Below are positions 46,001-61,000 of a stretch of DNA of 64,000 bases, piece by piece (position 1 is the first letter of the stretch; every line of letters begins with the position of its first letter). A program made the translations under genes and the position numbers. The notes beneath the pieces are model-generated. The model was not told the DNA's origin, searched no databases, and was given only the letters and a program-made list of their open reading frames with translations. Source of the DNA: Antedon bifida (lineage: Eukaryota; Echinodermata; Crinoidea; Comatulida; Antedonidae); NCBI GenBank assembly GCA_963402885.1, contig OY727093.1:27403409-27467408 (forward strand), read 5' to 3'.

Positions 46001-49000
46001 AATGAATGAATAAACTTGCAAATTATAGTAAAAACAAAGCATAAAAACAAAATTTCATTTAGACACTTCCTATAACTCAGGAAGTGTGTATTAAATTGCA
46101 TGTACTGTATTAATCTTTCAAATAATTGTAAAAATAAATTCATAATTATTATTTTAAAAAAATTATGAAAAACTATTCAGACATTATTTATGTAAACAAC
46201 ACAATGAGTATTATTACTTCAGAGTACAGCTACAGTATTACTTTAATATTTAATTGTTAGATAAAATTAGTGTTAAATTTATTACCTAACACTTAAAATT
46301 GCAAGTAGTATAATAATGAATGGCCTTGGTTACCACAAAGCACAACAAAATTAAAATTTAATCGTTTAAATAATTGTAATAATTGTAAAATAAATTCATA
46401 AATTATTATTATATTTTTAAATCATAAAAAAATCAAAGGTTTCAGACTATAGGACTCACTATTGCAAACACATGAAATAAAGAGGTAACTTAAATACTAA
46501 ATACAATAAGTGAAACAAAAAAATTGACAATACATAAGCAGTCTGGTTGTCAATAAATAACAGATCAGGTAGTTTAAACAATGCAGAGCTATTCACAGGC
46601 ATTATTTATTTAAACATACTGTACGAATGAATCTTAAAATACCTTTATTTTACAGTGAACTGTTAGATAAAGTATAAACTTAAAATTTGAAACAAAATAG
46701 AAAATACAACTATTATAATGAATTGTAAATATTATAAAATTGAAATTGTAAAATAAATTTATGGATTGTTATAAAACTAACTCCAAATAACGAGAGACAA
46801 GCCATGATTCATCATTTCAATCTTTATTTGATCAACATCAGATATCATCCTGATTGAATCATGATAATTATTATTTAAACAAAAAAATATTTACAAAGAA
46901 ATGATTTTACACAATTTTACTGTGTTACCATATTTTAATCAATTTTCTAGATTACAAAAAAGTTAATATAGACCTAATAGTTTCAAGAACAAACAAAATA
47001 GTTTATAGATTTATTACTAAAACTTTTTTAAGAGAATATCAAATGTTAGCCTATATGACTCACTATTGAAAAAATAAGAAATCAAGATTAAACTTGCTAT
47101 TACAAAAATTTAGTAAAATAAACCAAATGCAATACATAGCAGTCTGATTGTCAATAGATAATAGAGCAGGTAGTGAAAACAATGCATAACTATTCATACA
47201 TTATTTATGCAAACATACTAATGAATATAAAGAGAAACAGAGTAAGTATAAACTTGAACTATCTATTGTTAACTAAAGTGTGACGTTTATTACAAAACAA
47301 TTGAAAGTACAAGTAGTTTAATGAAATAGAAATGCATAAATGGACTTGCATATTTTGGTCAAGTTGAAGCATATAAAAATTTTATTTAGGCACTTCCTAC
47401 ACCTCAAGAATTGTGCATTGAATTTCATGTAACTGTTTTATTTCTAATTTTATGATGAAATGTAAAATTAATGTATTTGCATAATTATTAATGGTCAAGA
47501 CAAATGAGAACAAAATAAAATTGATTTAAGACATTACACCTCAAGAATTATGTATTGAATTTCATGTAACAAAACAGGTACAGATACAGTAACTTGTTAA
47601 AACATACTGTAGGATAATCAAAATGCTTTTGATCTTTAACTTGCTATTGCAAATGTAATAACAAAATCAAGTTTAAACTAACTATAATATAATATGTTAA
47701 AACAATGACAGTAAATAGCAATCTTGTTGTCAATAAATAACAGAGCTGGTAATTTAAACAATGCATTAATATTTAGACATTATTTATGTAAACTTACTAA
47801 TGAATCTTAATACTTTTTTTACAGAGAACGGTTTAAGTAAGTATAAACTTTAATTGTCTAATTGTTTACTAAATTAAAAATGCAAAATGTATTACAAAGT
47901 AAAAGTAGTATAATGAAATAAATGAATGAATCGACTTGCAAATTATGGTTAAAACAAAGCATTTTATAAAAATAAAATTTCATTTAGACACTTCCTATAA
48001 CTCAGGAAGTGTGTATTGAATAGCATATACTGTATTAATCTTTTAAATAATTATACCGGTAATTATAAAAATAAATTCATAATTATTTTTTTTTTTTAAA
48101 TATATAAAAACAAAAATTATACTACAACTTTTTACTGTTTTATTTTGGTATTTGGAATAATTGACTGTATACATACAAAGTGAATTAATATATAGATTTT
48201 TGTCTAAATAAAAACAATTTTTTTTAAAAATTGCTATTACCGGTATACATTTTTAAATTATAAGAGAATCAAATGATTTTAGCATAGTGAAAGAAAAAAA
48301 GACAATAAATAGCAGTCTAATTTAAACAATGCATTAATATTCAGACATTATTTATGTAAATTTACTAATGAATCTTAATACTTTTTTTTACAGCGAATTG
48401 GTTGAGTAAGTATAAACTTTAATTGTCTAATTGTTTACTAAATTAAAAATACAAAATATATTACAAAGTAAAAGTAGTATAATGAAATAAATGAATGAAT
48501 CGACTTGCAAATTATAGTTAAAACAAATAATAAAAACAAAATTTCATTTAGACACTTCCTATAACTCAGGAAGTGTGTATTGAATTGCATATACTGTATT
48601 AATCTTTTAAATAATTATACCGGTAATTATAAAAATAAATTCATAATTATTATTTTTTTTTAAATATATAAAAACAAAAATTATACTACAACTTTTTACT
48701 GTTTTATTTTGGTATTTGGAATAATTGACTGTATACATTACAAAGTGAATTAATATATAGATTTTTGTCTAAATAAAAACAATTTTTTTTTTAAATTGCT
48801 TTTATACATTTTTAAATTATAAGATAATCAAACGATTTTCGCATAGTGAAAGAAAAAAAGACAATAAATAGCAGTCTAGTTGTCAATAAATAATAGAGCA
48901 GGTAGTTAAACAATGCAGAACTATTCAGACATTATTTATGTAAACATACTAATGAATCTAAAGAGAAAGAAAGTAAGTATAAACTTGAACTATCTATTGT

Positions 49001-52000
49001 TAACTAAAGTCTGAAATTTATTACAAAAATTGAAAGTACAAGTAGTTTAATGAAATAGAAATGCATAAATGGACTTGCATATTTTGGTCAAGTTGAAGCA
49101 TATCAAAATCAAAATTTCATTTAGGCACTTCCTACACCTCAAGAATTGTGCATTGAATTTCATGTAACTGTTTTATTTTTAATTTCATAATGAAATGTAA
49201 AATGATTAAATTGCATAATTATTAATGGTCAAGACAAATTATAATAAAATCAAATTGATTTTAGACATTACACCTCAAGAATTGTGTATTGAATTTCAAG
49301 TAACTTTATTAATGTTAATCTTTTAACTAATTAATTGTAATAATTTTAAAATAAATTCATAAATTAATATGTACGATTATCTTTTTAAATCATAAAAATT
49401 CAAGGGTTTACCTTTCAGCCTATATGACTATTTAATTGTTAAAGTGTGAAATTTATTACCTAACACTTAAAATTGCAATTAGTATAATGAATGGCCTTGC
49501 AATTATGGTTACAACAAAGCATAACAAAATCAAAATTTAAAATTTTAAATAATTGTAATAATTGTAAAATAAATATATTATTATTTATTTATTATATTTT
49601 TAAATCCTAAAAAAATCAAGGTTTCAGCAAGAAAAAAATAAAGATTAAACTTACTAAAATATAATAAGTGAAACAAAAAAATTGACAATACATAAGCAGT
49701 CTGGTTGTCAATAAAAAATCTAGAAAATAAAATCAGGTAGTTTAAACAATGCAAAACTATTCACAGACATTATTTATTTAAACATACTAATGAATCTTAA
49801 AATACTTTTATTTTACAGTGAACTGTTGGATAAAGTATAAACATAAAATGTGAAACAAAATAGAAAATACAACTATTATAATGAATTGTAAATGTTATAA
49901 ACTATTATTATGGTCAGGACAAAGCATACCAAAACCAAGATTGCATTTAGAAACTACTTTACACTACACTAAGGAATTGTGCGTTGAATTAATCTACTGT
50001 ATCAGTTTGAATCTTTCAAATAATAATCAAATAATAATTTTTTTTAAATAAGTTACTTTAATAGATTTATGCTTTAAAAATTATTGTTTGAATGGTACTG
50101 AAACTTATTAAATCATAATTATTGTCAAAATAAATGTTGTATTTAACTTCATGAACTGTATTAATTTGAGTCTTTCAAATGTAATGTAATAATTTAAAAA
50201 TAAAGGCGTCATTATTAAAAAAAAAAAATATTTAAAAAAAAATGATACTACGAATTTTTTCTCTGTATTTGAAATAATTGTAAAAATTAAAAATTGAGTT
50301 AATGAATAGATTTTTTCCAAACAAACAAAATATTTTGTTTAATATTGTTACTATAGAACTTGCTAAATACCCCTTTTTCAGCCTATGACACACTATTGCC
50401 AAAATAATAAAAAGATTGAACTTATTATGATACTTTGTGGTTAAAGATACGGTATCCTAACTTCTGTTTGAATTTGAATTCTAATGAATTTTTAATACTT
50501 TTTTCCCGAAAAATGAAAGTACAGTGCAAGTAGTAATGGATAAATTGATGAATTGAATTGCATATTATGATCAACACAAGCATATCAAAATTGATTTTAG
50601 ACACTTACTATACCTCAAAAATTGTGTATTGAATTTCATGTAACTTTATTTGAATTTTTAAATAATTGTAAAATAAATTCAATAAATTATTATTTAATAT
50701 TTTCTTTTTAAATCATAAAAAATAAAGGGTTTTTGACTAATGACACTATTGCAAAAATAATAAGAACCAATGTTAATATTTATCACAATGTATAATACAT
50801 TTTAGAAATTAACAGAACATAATTCATCTAAGAAAATAATATCAAACATTTAAATAGTAAGATGATAATTTAGAGACAATGCCTAATTGTCAATAAACAA
50901 AATAGCAAGAAATTTAAAAAAAAAAAGACTAATAAAAATATAAACTATTCTGGCAGAAATTATTTGTGTTATACTAATGAAGCTTATATCTTTTTTATAG
51001 AGGCACCTCTGACAATGTCAAAGGTTAATAATTAAAATAATAATATACCATTATCATAGTATTAGATATGGTATGTAGTATAATAAGATGCATATGCATA
51101 CCAGGACAAAGCATTTACAAATCCAAATTCTTGAAAATTATTGTTAAAAGAGTGAAATTAAATTATATTTTCACTGTTCCCTGGTTAAATTAAAAAACAA
51201 AGCATACCAAAATCAAAATTGCATTTAGACATTTCCTACACCTCAGGAATTGTGTATTGAATTTCATGTACTGCATTAATTATTCAAATAATTTTAATAA
51301 TTGTAACACTAAATTCATAATTATTATTTCAACAAAAAAATGTTTACAAATTATAGTACAACTTTTTTACTGTGTTATTTTGGGTATTTAAATTACTGTA
51401 GTTGTGTAAATTACAAAATGAGGCTAGACAAAGCATAACAAAATGAAAAATTTAATATAGACACTTCCTACCTACACATCGGTAAAAAAAATATTGTACA
51501 TCATTTTACTGTATTAATTACAATATTTTAAACAATTGTCTAGATTACAAAAATAGTTAATACAGGCCTATTGTAAAATCAAGATTAAACTTGCTTGGTT
51601 AAAATAATGAGTAAAATTTAAATTGTAAAATAAATTTATAGATTGTTATAAAACTAACTCCAAATAACGAGAGGCAAGCCATGATTCAACATTTCGATCT
51701 TTATTTGATCATCAGATATCATCATGATGATCAAATAAATATCGAAACGTTGAATCATGATAATGATTGTTTAAACAAAAAATATTAACAAAGAAATGAT
51801 TTTACACAATTTTACTGTGTTAACATATTTTAAACAATTTTCTAGATTACAAAAAAGTTAATATAGACCTAATATTTTCAAGAACAAACAAAATAGTTTA
51901 TAGATTTATTACTAAAACTTTTTTAAATCGTAAGAGAATATCAAATGTTAAGCCTATATGACTCACTATTGAAAAAATAAGAAATCAAGATTAAACTTGC

Positions 52001-55000
52001 TATTACAAAAATTTAGTAAAATAAAACAAATGCAATACATAGCAGTCTGATTGTTAATAGATAATAGAGCAGGTAATGAAAACAATGCAAAACTATTCAT
52101 ACATTATTTATGTAAACATACTAATAAATCTAAATACTTCTTTACAGACAGCGAGAGTAGATCACCTTAATATAATTATGATTAGATAAATTTATTATGT
52201 AACACTTAAAATTGCAAGTAATAATTAAAGGCCTTTTATGGTTACCACAAAGCATAACAAAATTAAAATTGCATTTACACATACTTCATGCACCCCAGGA
52301 ATTGTGGGTGAAATTTCATGTTCTGTATTATATCAAATCTTTCAAACAATTATATTAATTGTAAAATAAGTTCATAGATTAATAATTAAACAATAACAAA
52401 ATTATTAAAAATATTTATTTACAAAAAAAATAAATCTTACAACTTTTGACTGTATTTTTGGATCTTAATAGCTAATTGTCCAAATTGTAAAATAAGTTTA
52501 CTATATTATATGTATTATTTAAAAGTTAAATGTAAAGCAGTATGATGAAATATAAATTGAATGATGAATAACTTCAATATTAATGTGAAATTTATTACAA
52601 CAAGATTGAAATCTATTATAATTAAATGTAAATTGAATGGACTTTATCTACTTATTAAAGCAAAACAGAATCAAAATTGCATTTAGACACATTCTACACC
52701 CCAGAAAGTGTGTATTGAATGTCATGTACTGTATTAATTTGAATCTTTCAAATAGTTATTTACCCCAAAAAAGGATACAACTTTTTACTCTATTTATTTT
52801 GTTATTTTAAATTATTGTCTAAATTACAAAATAAGTTAATATAATAGATCTTTGTTTATATATATATTGTTATTATATTCAGAATCAAAATAAATAATAT
52901 TACTGTTAATTATAACTTTTTAAATGCTAAGAATATCAAGAGATTTTAGACTAAATGACCTGCTATTGCAAAATAATAACACAAATAAAGATTAAACTTA
53001 CTATAATTAGCACTATGGTTGTTAATTATATAGAGCAAGTAATTGAAACAATGCATAACTATTCATTCAGACATTATTCATGTAAACATACAAATGAATT
53101 AATACTTTTTGTAAAGAAAAAACATAAACTTTATCTAATTATTTACTAAAATGTGAAATATATTCCAAAGTACAAAAGTAGCATTATGAAATATAAATTC
53201 ATGAATGTACTAGCATATTACTGTATGGTCAAAGTGGCAAATATTTCCTACACCTCAGTGTAGGCCTATTTAATTTCATTTGCAATTTTTTACCGTATTA
53301 ATTTGGATATTTTATTTAGATATTTCTTCAAAATATAAAATAATTTTTATTGTATATTTTAAATTTTTAAAAATTTAAATAAGTTTATACATTATCATTT
53401 AAGCCACAAATAATATGTATACTACAAAAATGGTAGTCCTAGTCTACTACAACTTTTCTAATATTTCAAATACAGTAATTGTCCAAATTGTAAAATCAAT
53501 TAATATTATAGATTTGTCTTTAAACACATTTTCCTAAAACTTGTTTTAAATACAATTTTCAGCCTTAATACCTTAGTTTTTGGAAATAATTACAAAATGT
53601 ATATTGTATGCAGTGTCAGAAAATATTTTATTATATATCACTTCAAAGTACAGTAGTGTAATGTAATGTGCATAATGAATGAACTAATACAAACCAAAGC
53701 ATACATAAAGTAAACAATTATTAAAAATAACCAAGAACAATATTTATATTTTAAATATAATATAAAATAATTAACTGACGGTGGCCATCATAGATTTGTT
53801 TGAAATCAGGTGAACACCGATAGCCGAATGGAGTTTTTGAGTTGCTGGCAGGTTTTAACAGGTTGCACGGTAACCGCAGGTGTGCCGCCGGGACCCGGGA
53901 TGCATTTATCACAAATAGCTTGATTTCGCGAGAAAATTTGCTTCCAAATACTTCCCACGATGCTTCGCGCACACTATTTGAGATAAACCATATTGGCCCA
54001 TGTTGCAAGACGTTAAAATGTCTTGCTAAATGTCATTGTGTGGTGTTTGCTGAATGTTCACAAGATTTGAACTAAATACTGTATTTATTATACCAATTAA
54101 GCCTACCGCATTTATTTGAATAAACATTATTTTAAATCTGCACCTTCTAATACACCCCACCACATATATTTATACACACAATATTGTATAATAACACAAA
54201 CACAATTCTATTTGTATTAGAATTCATTGACTGCTATATCTACAATTTACCAAGCATTTTGATACAATTGTTTACAGTATTTATCACTTGATTATATTAA
54301 TTACAGTGTTGTATTTGTTCATATCTAGGGGAATTTATTTTATTATGAAATCTTACCATATTACAAAACAAACGCCTCCCTCGAATTAACTCCCCACCCT
54401 CTAACATCCCCCTGGTTTTTATCCTAGGTACCAACATCTGACCATGTGAGTGTGTAGGTGGTTACCTGAAGTCAATATAAGTGTGACATTTATTACAAAG
54501 CAATTGAAAGTACAAGTAGTATTAATGAAATAGAAATTCATGAAAATGGACATATTTTGGTCAAGTTGAAGCATATCAAAATCAAAATTTCATTGAATCT
54601 TTTAAATAATTGTAAAATAAATTCATATTATCTTTTTAAATCATAAAAAATCAAGGATTTTTGACTAAAAGATTTACTACTGCAAAAATAATAAGAATCA
54701 ATGCTAATTACAATGTTTAGTACATTTTGTAAATAAACAGAACTTAAATTAATAAAACATATCACATAATTATAATAGTATGATGATAATTCACAGACAA
54801 TGCCTAATTTTCAATAAATAATAGAATAAGAAATTTACGTAAAAAAATCACTAATTTAAACTATTCAGAATCATTTGTGTTAAACATACTAATGAAGCTT
54901 ATATCTTGTTTACAGAGACACCTCAGAAAAGTAAATACAAACAGTTAAAAGGTTAATAATTAAAATTATAATATACCAGTACCATGTACTATATTAGTAA

Positions 55001-58000
55001 ATATGGTATGTAGTATAATAAGATTATGAATAAACTTGCATGTTATGACCAAGACAAAGCATTAACAAAATGCATTTAGACCAATAGTGCCTCACTATTA
55101 TGTCTCTGTCACCATTTGTCACAACTCATCCCTTGCATATGTAGATATTTTTTTTTTATAATTCATGTTTGTTTAAATTAAAATTACTTTAAAGATGCAA
55201 CACATCAACTTTTGTATACAGTAATAATAATGGTATGATGAGTAAGAGAAGAAAAGAACAATACACAAACCGTCTGATTGATAATAAATAATAGAGCAGA
55301 TAATTTAAACAATGCAGAAACTATTCAGACATTATTTATGTAAACATATTAATGAATCTTTAATACTTTTTTTTACAGAAAACAGCTAAAAATGTAATAT
55401 TTATTTCAAAACAATTACCAAGTACAAGTAGTATAATGAAATATAAATTCATGAATGGACTTATTATTATTGTCAAGACAAAGCCAAACCTGTGTAATCC
55501 TTCTTATTATGTTTACTGTACAATTTGTTAACCTTTTAGTAGTCATTGGTCGCTTTAAGTGCAATTATCAGTGTTATTTTTATGTCTGAGGACCCCAATG
55601 GAAATAAGTTTTCTTTTAAACTTTCTTGGGTTATTCCTCGGTTCGTTCTATTAATTGTTATCTTTTCTATGTTATGTTTGTCTTTGTATTTTTGAGTGAA
55701 CAGAATAAAACTGAACTGAACTGATATATATTATTATTGTCAAGACAAAGCAAAACTAAATAAAAATTGCATTTAGACACCTCAAGAATGTTTGTATTGA
55801 AATTCATTAATAATTCAAATCTCTCAAATAATTATGATAATTTTAAAATACATTCATAGATTGTTATTATTTAACCAAAAAATATTTACAAAAGAAATTA
55901 TTGTACAGCATTTTACTGTGTTACGATATTTTAAACAATGGTTTAAATTACAAAAAAAGTTAATACAGTATATCATGTCCATAAGGAATTACGAATTTGT
56001 AAGTTACATCCTCCGAAAATTAAATATGCTCGCCGTGCCATGTTATGTCTGTTGGTTACACTTCAATGCACATCATTGTTTGTCATCGATCGATGAATGT
56101 ATTCCTCGCCATATCGTTAAGAAGAACTAATAATTAAAAACTGCGTGAAATTTTATGTACTGTTTTTAATATTAATAATAAATACATAAATTATCATTTA
56201 TACAAAAAAATTTGCAAAAAAAATTATACTATAACTGTGTTAATTTGGTTATAATTGTAGGCCTATAAATTAAAACAATAAGTTACTATAATAGATTTTT
56301 GTCCAAACACATTTTTTTTTAAAGATTGATACTACCGGTATAAGTTTTTAAATCATAATAAAATCAAGAGCGTTCAGCATAAATAACTCAATATTGCCAA
56401 CATAACAAGAAAATAAAGATGATACTTTAATACTAAATTATAAGAAAAAAGATTAAACGTTATAATATAATTATGTTTCCTTTAGACACTTTCTACATCT
56501 GTGAATTTTATTACAACAAACTATTATAGTGAAATATATATTGAATGGACTTGCATATTATAATCAACACAAAGCATAACAGAATCAAAATTGCATTTCC
56601 TACTCCTCAGGAATTGTGTAATGAATTTCATGGACTGTAATAGTTTGAATATTTCAAATAATTCATAAGTTATTATTTAAACAAAAATATTTATTTACCT
56701 CAAAAAATGATAAAACTTTTTACTCTATTTATTTGGTTATTTTAAATTACAAAATAAAGTAATATAATAGATCTTTTTTTATATATTTTGTTTTTATTAT
56801 TACTATAACTTTTTAAATCAAGAGATTTTAGCCTAAATGACTGACTCACTATTGCAAAAATAATAATTTAAAAAAATAAAGATTAAACTTACTGTAATAT
56901 GAGTGAAAAAAATGACAATAAATAGCATTCTGGTCATCAATAAATAGAGAAGATAAGTTTAACAATGCAGAACTATTCAGACATCATTTATGTAAATATA
57001 CTATTTTAATAAACAATATTTGAAAAATGATACTATAACTGTGTGCTGATTTGGTTATTTGAAAAAATTGTATAAATTTCAAAAATATAATAGATTATTG
57101 TCCAAACACATTTTTTTAGATTGTTACTTTAGTGCTTAAATCATATCATGTAATGTAATGTGCATAATGAATGTGCAAATTAATACATTTAAGACCAAAC
57201 CATAACATAAAGTAAACAATTTTGTTAAAAATACGCATTAAGAACAATATTTATATTTTAAATATAGTATAAAATAATTTAAAACTGAAAGCAATAGTAT
57301 TTTTAATATTGTTTTTAGTTGAAAATAAAATTGAATATTTACACATTACCTTATCTCTTTTATGAGCAGGACTGAGTTTTTCCAAGTGATAGATGAACTT
57401 TCAAGTGGAATTGAAGTGAATGATCTGCAGATGCTGAAGGTCGCCCTCTATGACATAATCAACAATAAACAAGCATTAGAAGCAGCATCAGCTAATAGTT
57501 TGTTTAGACGGAGACCATCCATGTTTAGACTATTACATTCAGAAGGTCACATTGGTATTTTTAATTGTGATCTGTTATTTGAAGTATTTGAGTTAACAGG
57601 ACTTCAAAGACTATCTCAAATATTATCCATGAAATATTCTAGATTGAATAAACTAAACCAAATCACAGGTTATAGACGGATGCTAGTTAAACTTGGCAAA
57701 TCATTAAATACTCAACAAGTTGAAATCCTTGCGAAGCTCTACAATATTGAAAAGAGTGATTCTGAAAATGTGTGGAATTTTATTAGCAGGTTGACTCAAG
57801 GCAAAATTGAAGACACTATAGAATCTTTGACCGAATTTGAAGCGCTTTTAAAGGACCAACAAGATTTGAATCATGTACTTACTATTGTAAGATCATTTGG
57901 TAAGTACCGGTGTCATTTGTAGCATCATTATATTTTAGCCAAAAATAAGTCTTATTTTGTTACTGGTTTTGTCACAATATTATCTTTATTTTTTTTATCG

Positions 58001-61000
58001 AGTATTTAAAAAATATAAGCAAGTTGTAATTACCATGAACCATGAGTATACATAATGTACACAAGTTGCATGTAGCTAATTGGCTCTACACTACAATTTC
58101 AAAGGTGGTGATATTTAATTGTTATAGTAGACAATCAAATATAACATTTAATTTTTTTTTTCAGTGCAACAGAAGAAACTGAATGATGGTGAGTGAACAA
58201 TTGGTTATGAAATAGTAGTAAATGTTTATATTGAATACGAAATAGAAAGAAATAGGTCCTAATAAGGGTTAATGTTTATAATTGGTTTAATAATTATGGT
58301 GCTTTGATTTCTATAATATTTTTTTTTGTTTGGCCAATAATATTACAAAGCAAAACATGTTCTCTTTCTCTCAAAATAGCCAGGTAAGATAATGTTTTTT
58401 TTGCTATGAACAATAAGTAATTTATCATCACGGACAGATAATACAGTACTTAATTAAACTATATTTGTGTATTTTATATTCTGCTTTACTAACAGATATC
58501 GCATTACAGCAAACTCTCTGCCTTAAACTTTTATCTCTCAAAATCTAAAACCAAAAATCTCATACCTATAATCCGGTACTATGTGTGTTTGCATTATTTG
58601 TGTCTTTAAAGTTCCTCTTGAGGTGTTGGCAAGAGGTCAGGAGGCTAATGATGCATTTCTTGATGCCATACAAGAAGGCAGCAAACCTATATACCAAACA
58701 CGTCTAATGCTTGTAGGACAAGAGCGTGTTGGGAAAACCAGTCTAACCAAAGCATTCACTGGTCAACCGTAAGTAGGCTAATCATTCTGTGCTTTTATGA
58801 GTTCGGTGGAATTAAAACGTCAATTTTATTAAATCCAATACAAATACAACTGATACATTATTGCGCAGTATAATTTAAAATAACACTGTATACTTAATAT
58901 TTGTGTACAGACAGAATATTATAAATGTATGTAATCTATTGTACATTTACGTAAGGGCAGAATTTGGTAAATCGTAAATAAATTTTGGTTACTTCTAGAA
59001 TGTTTACTCGATGGTATATACTGTAAAGTTGGTTCGTACTTTCGGTACTGATTTTAACCACCTGATGTAACCCTGTTTCCTAATTAAATTGAGTTAGATA
59101 ATTAGTTATTGACAATTAAAACGAATTTAGGTTCAACGATTTGCCACAAATAGAAGTGTTTTCCGATCGTAGTATACACTGTCTAATGGATGTCCATCTT
59201 GAAAAATACCTGCACACAATAATACTGTAAGAGGATGCTTCGAATTTCCCTATCTACGATAATTGTTTTTAATAGCTGAAAACCGGTTGAACAGCTCAAG
59301 TACACCATCTTAATGTTGAAGACAGGCCCATTTCCTCTTACTCAAAATTTTAGACTTAGATATCTCGGGAAGTAGACATGGTATCAATATATTTTTTTCA
59401 GCATTTTAATTTAACTTATGTCTGCTTTCCCTTGCATGTGCCACATTTACTAAAACCTGTATAATATAAAATATTATTCTTTGAGTGATTTTAATAATCA
59501 TTGTTACAGCTTGTTGTATAACATTTGTTTAAGGTGTGATAACATACAATACTTCCAACATTTATTTAGATTCAATGTTACTGAGGAAGTGACTGATGGA
59601 ATTGAAGCATCATTGTCATGTACAATTAGTGTTAAGCATACTACTAACTGGAAACCAAATCAAAATAAAGGTATATTATGCTGTACTTTTATATTTTTCA
59701 TAAACATTAAATTTCAAATACAATTTGAAGATCCAAATAAGGCTTTAAAATGTACCAGTAATAATTAATAAGTAAAACAATTTTTTATTTTTTAATTATT
59801 TATTTTTAAACATATATTTACAGGATAATAATTAAGGTGCAATACTTGGCCTCTTGTTATAATATAAAATAATTAATCTTAAAGAAAAATCAAAGAGAGA
59901 GACTAAACTACAGCAAAATAAATTTAAATATAAAAATTGAAAGAAAAAAAAGAAAACGCTTCTTTTATAATATATAAAGTTGTTGTTAAATTTGTACAGC
60001 CATTGTATTTCTGAAGTCTATATAATGGAAGAACTAGAATAAATTCAAAATTGTTAATTAAGATTCTTAAAGCAAATGTGGCCAAAGCTTTAACAAAAAT
60101 TTGTTTTTTAACAAATCCAAAACGGATGCTTTGGATGTCAGATCGCCTGGTAGGCCTAAATTTATTATGCAATTTTCCACTCAAAAACCCAAAAAGGAAT
60201 TTTTTAAATACATGCCAGATATGAAAAAATATGCTGTTTTGAATCCCTACATATGTCATAGCAGTTTGATAATTTGTTAATTTATCACATACAGATACCG
60301 TTTTATTGACTACATGACAAATCAGTGTTTTACGACAATTTATGGGTGCCAGATTTAGGGTAAAAGAATGCCAGATATTAGTTAAATTATGCCAAATTTG
60401 TTAGCATCAGATGGCAGGTGACAGAATGGGTCACAGTTATGTGAGAAAACATAATTACGACAGATTTGGTCACATTGCTTGCTGCACACTTTTGTAATCG
60501 ACTTTATAGAACAAATGAACAAATTATCTTTCCAGGTATGGTTATTATCAATTAGGTAACTGATTTTTTTTTTATTTCTAAAGATTCATTTCCCACCTGA
60601 ATATTAGAGATTGGAACGGTGTATATACGTAAATAGCTAAATTCATGGTGAAAAATGTATGCAAAGCAAAACCTTGTATTACTTTGTACTATTTACAGAA
60701 ATGAATAAAGCAAGACAAGAATATATAAATGCTCTTGCAGAAAACATTGTAGCAGATATTTTGCAAGATAAAAATGAGAAGCAAAATGAGGTTAGAACAA
60801 TATTATTAAGATGATCACAACTATACATTTAAACAATACTTTTGAATCAATATGTTATTGTCTTCTAATTATTGTTATGTCATGATTTGCAATATACAGA
60901 GGTTAAGAGAAGATGACAAGAAAAAACAAGAAAATAAAGTGAGTGGCACTATTGCTGAACCAGAAGAAGCAAGTCCAATGAATTCCTCACACAAAGGTAT

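Larger units (their letters stand above)
44000..57300 (+). repeat. Tandem intron-exon-intron units of the gene C microexon array
   Basis: A unit of roughly 500-1100 bp recurs with the order: tgtc(aa)taaata...gagcaggta, aacaatgcataactattcagac, attatttatgtaaacatact, aatgaatcttaatactttttttacag, microexon, gtaagtataaac, then tataatgaaat, ggtcaagacaaagcataac, acacttcctacacctcaagaa, ttgtgtattgaatttcatgt. Related sequence fills 400-2500, 22000-24000 and 55400-57300. Confidence 0.8.
55488..58800 (+). repeat. Segmental duplication, copy 2 (partner 178-4030)
   Basis: The gene C counterpart, lacking the SINE. It shows that genes A and C share a recent duplication that excludes gene B. Confidence 0.85.

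Noticed and set aside
53095-53130. A microexon near tactttttgtaaag
   Set aside because: The acceptor and donor are both eroded compared with the other units.
53751-54075. A gene in the GC-richer insert
   Set aside because: Open on both strands but short, with no recognised domain or splice support; kept only as an unexplained insert.
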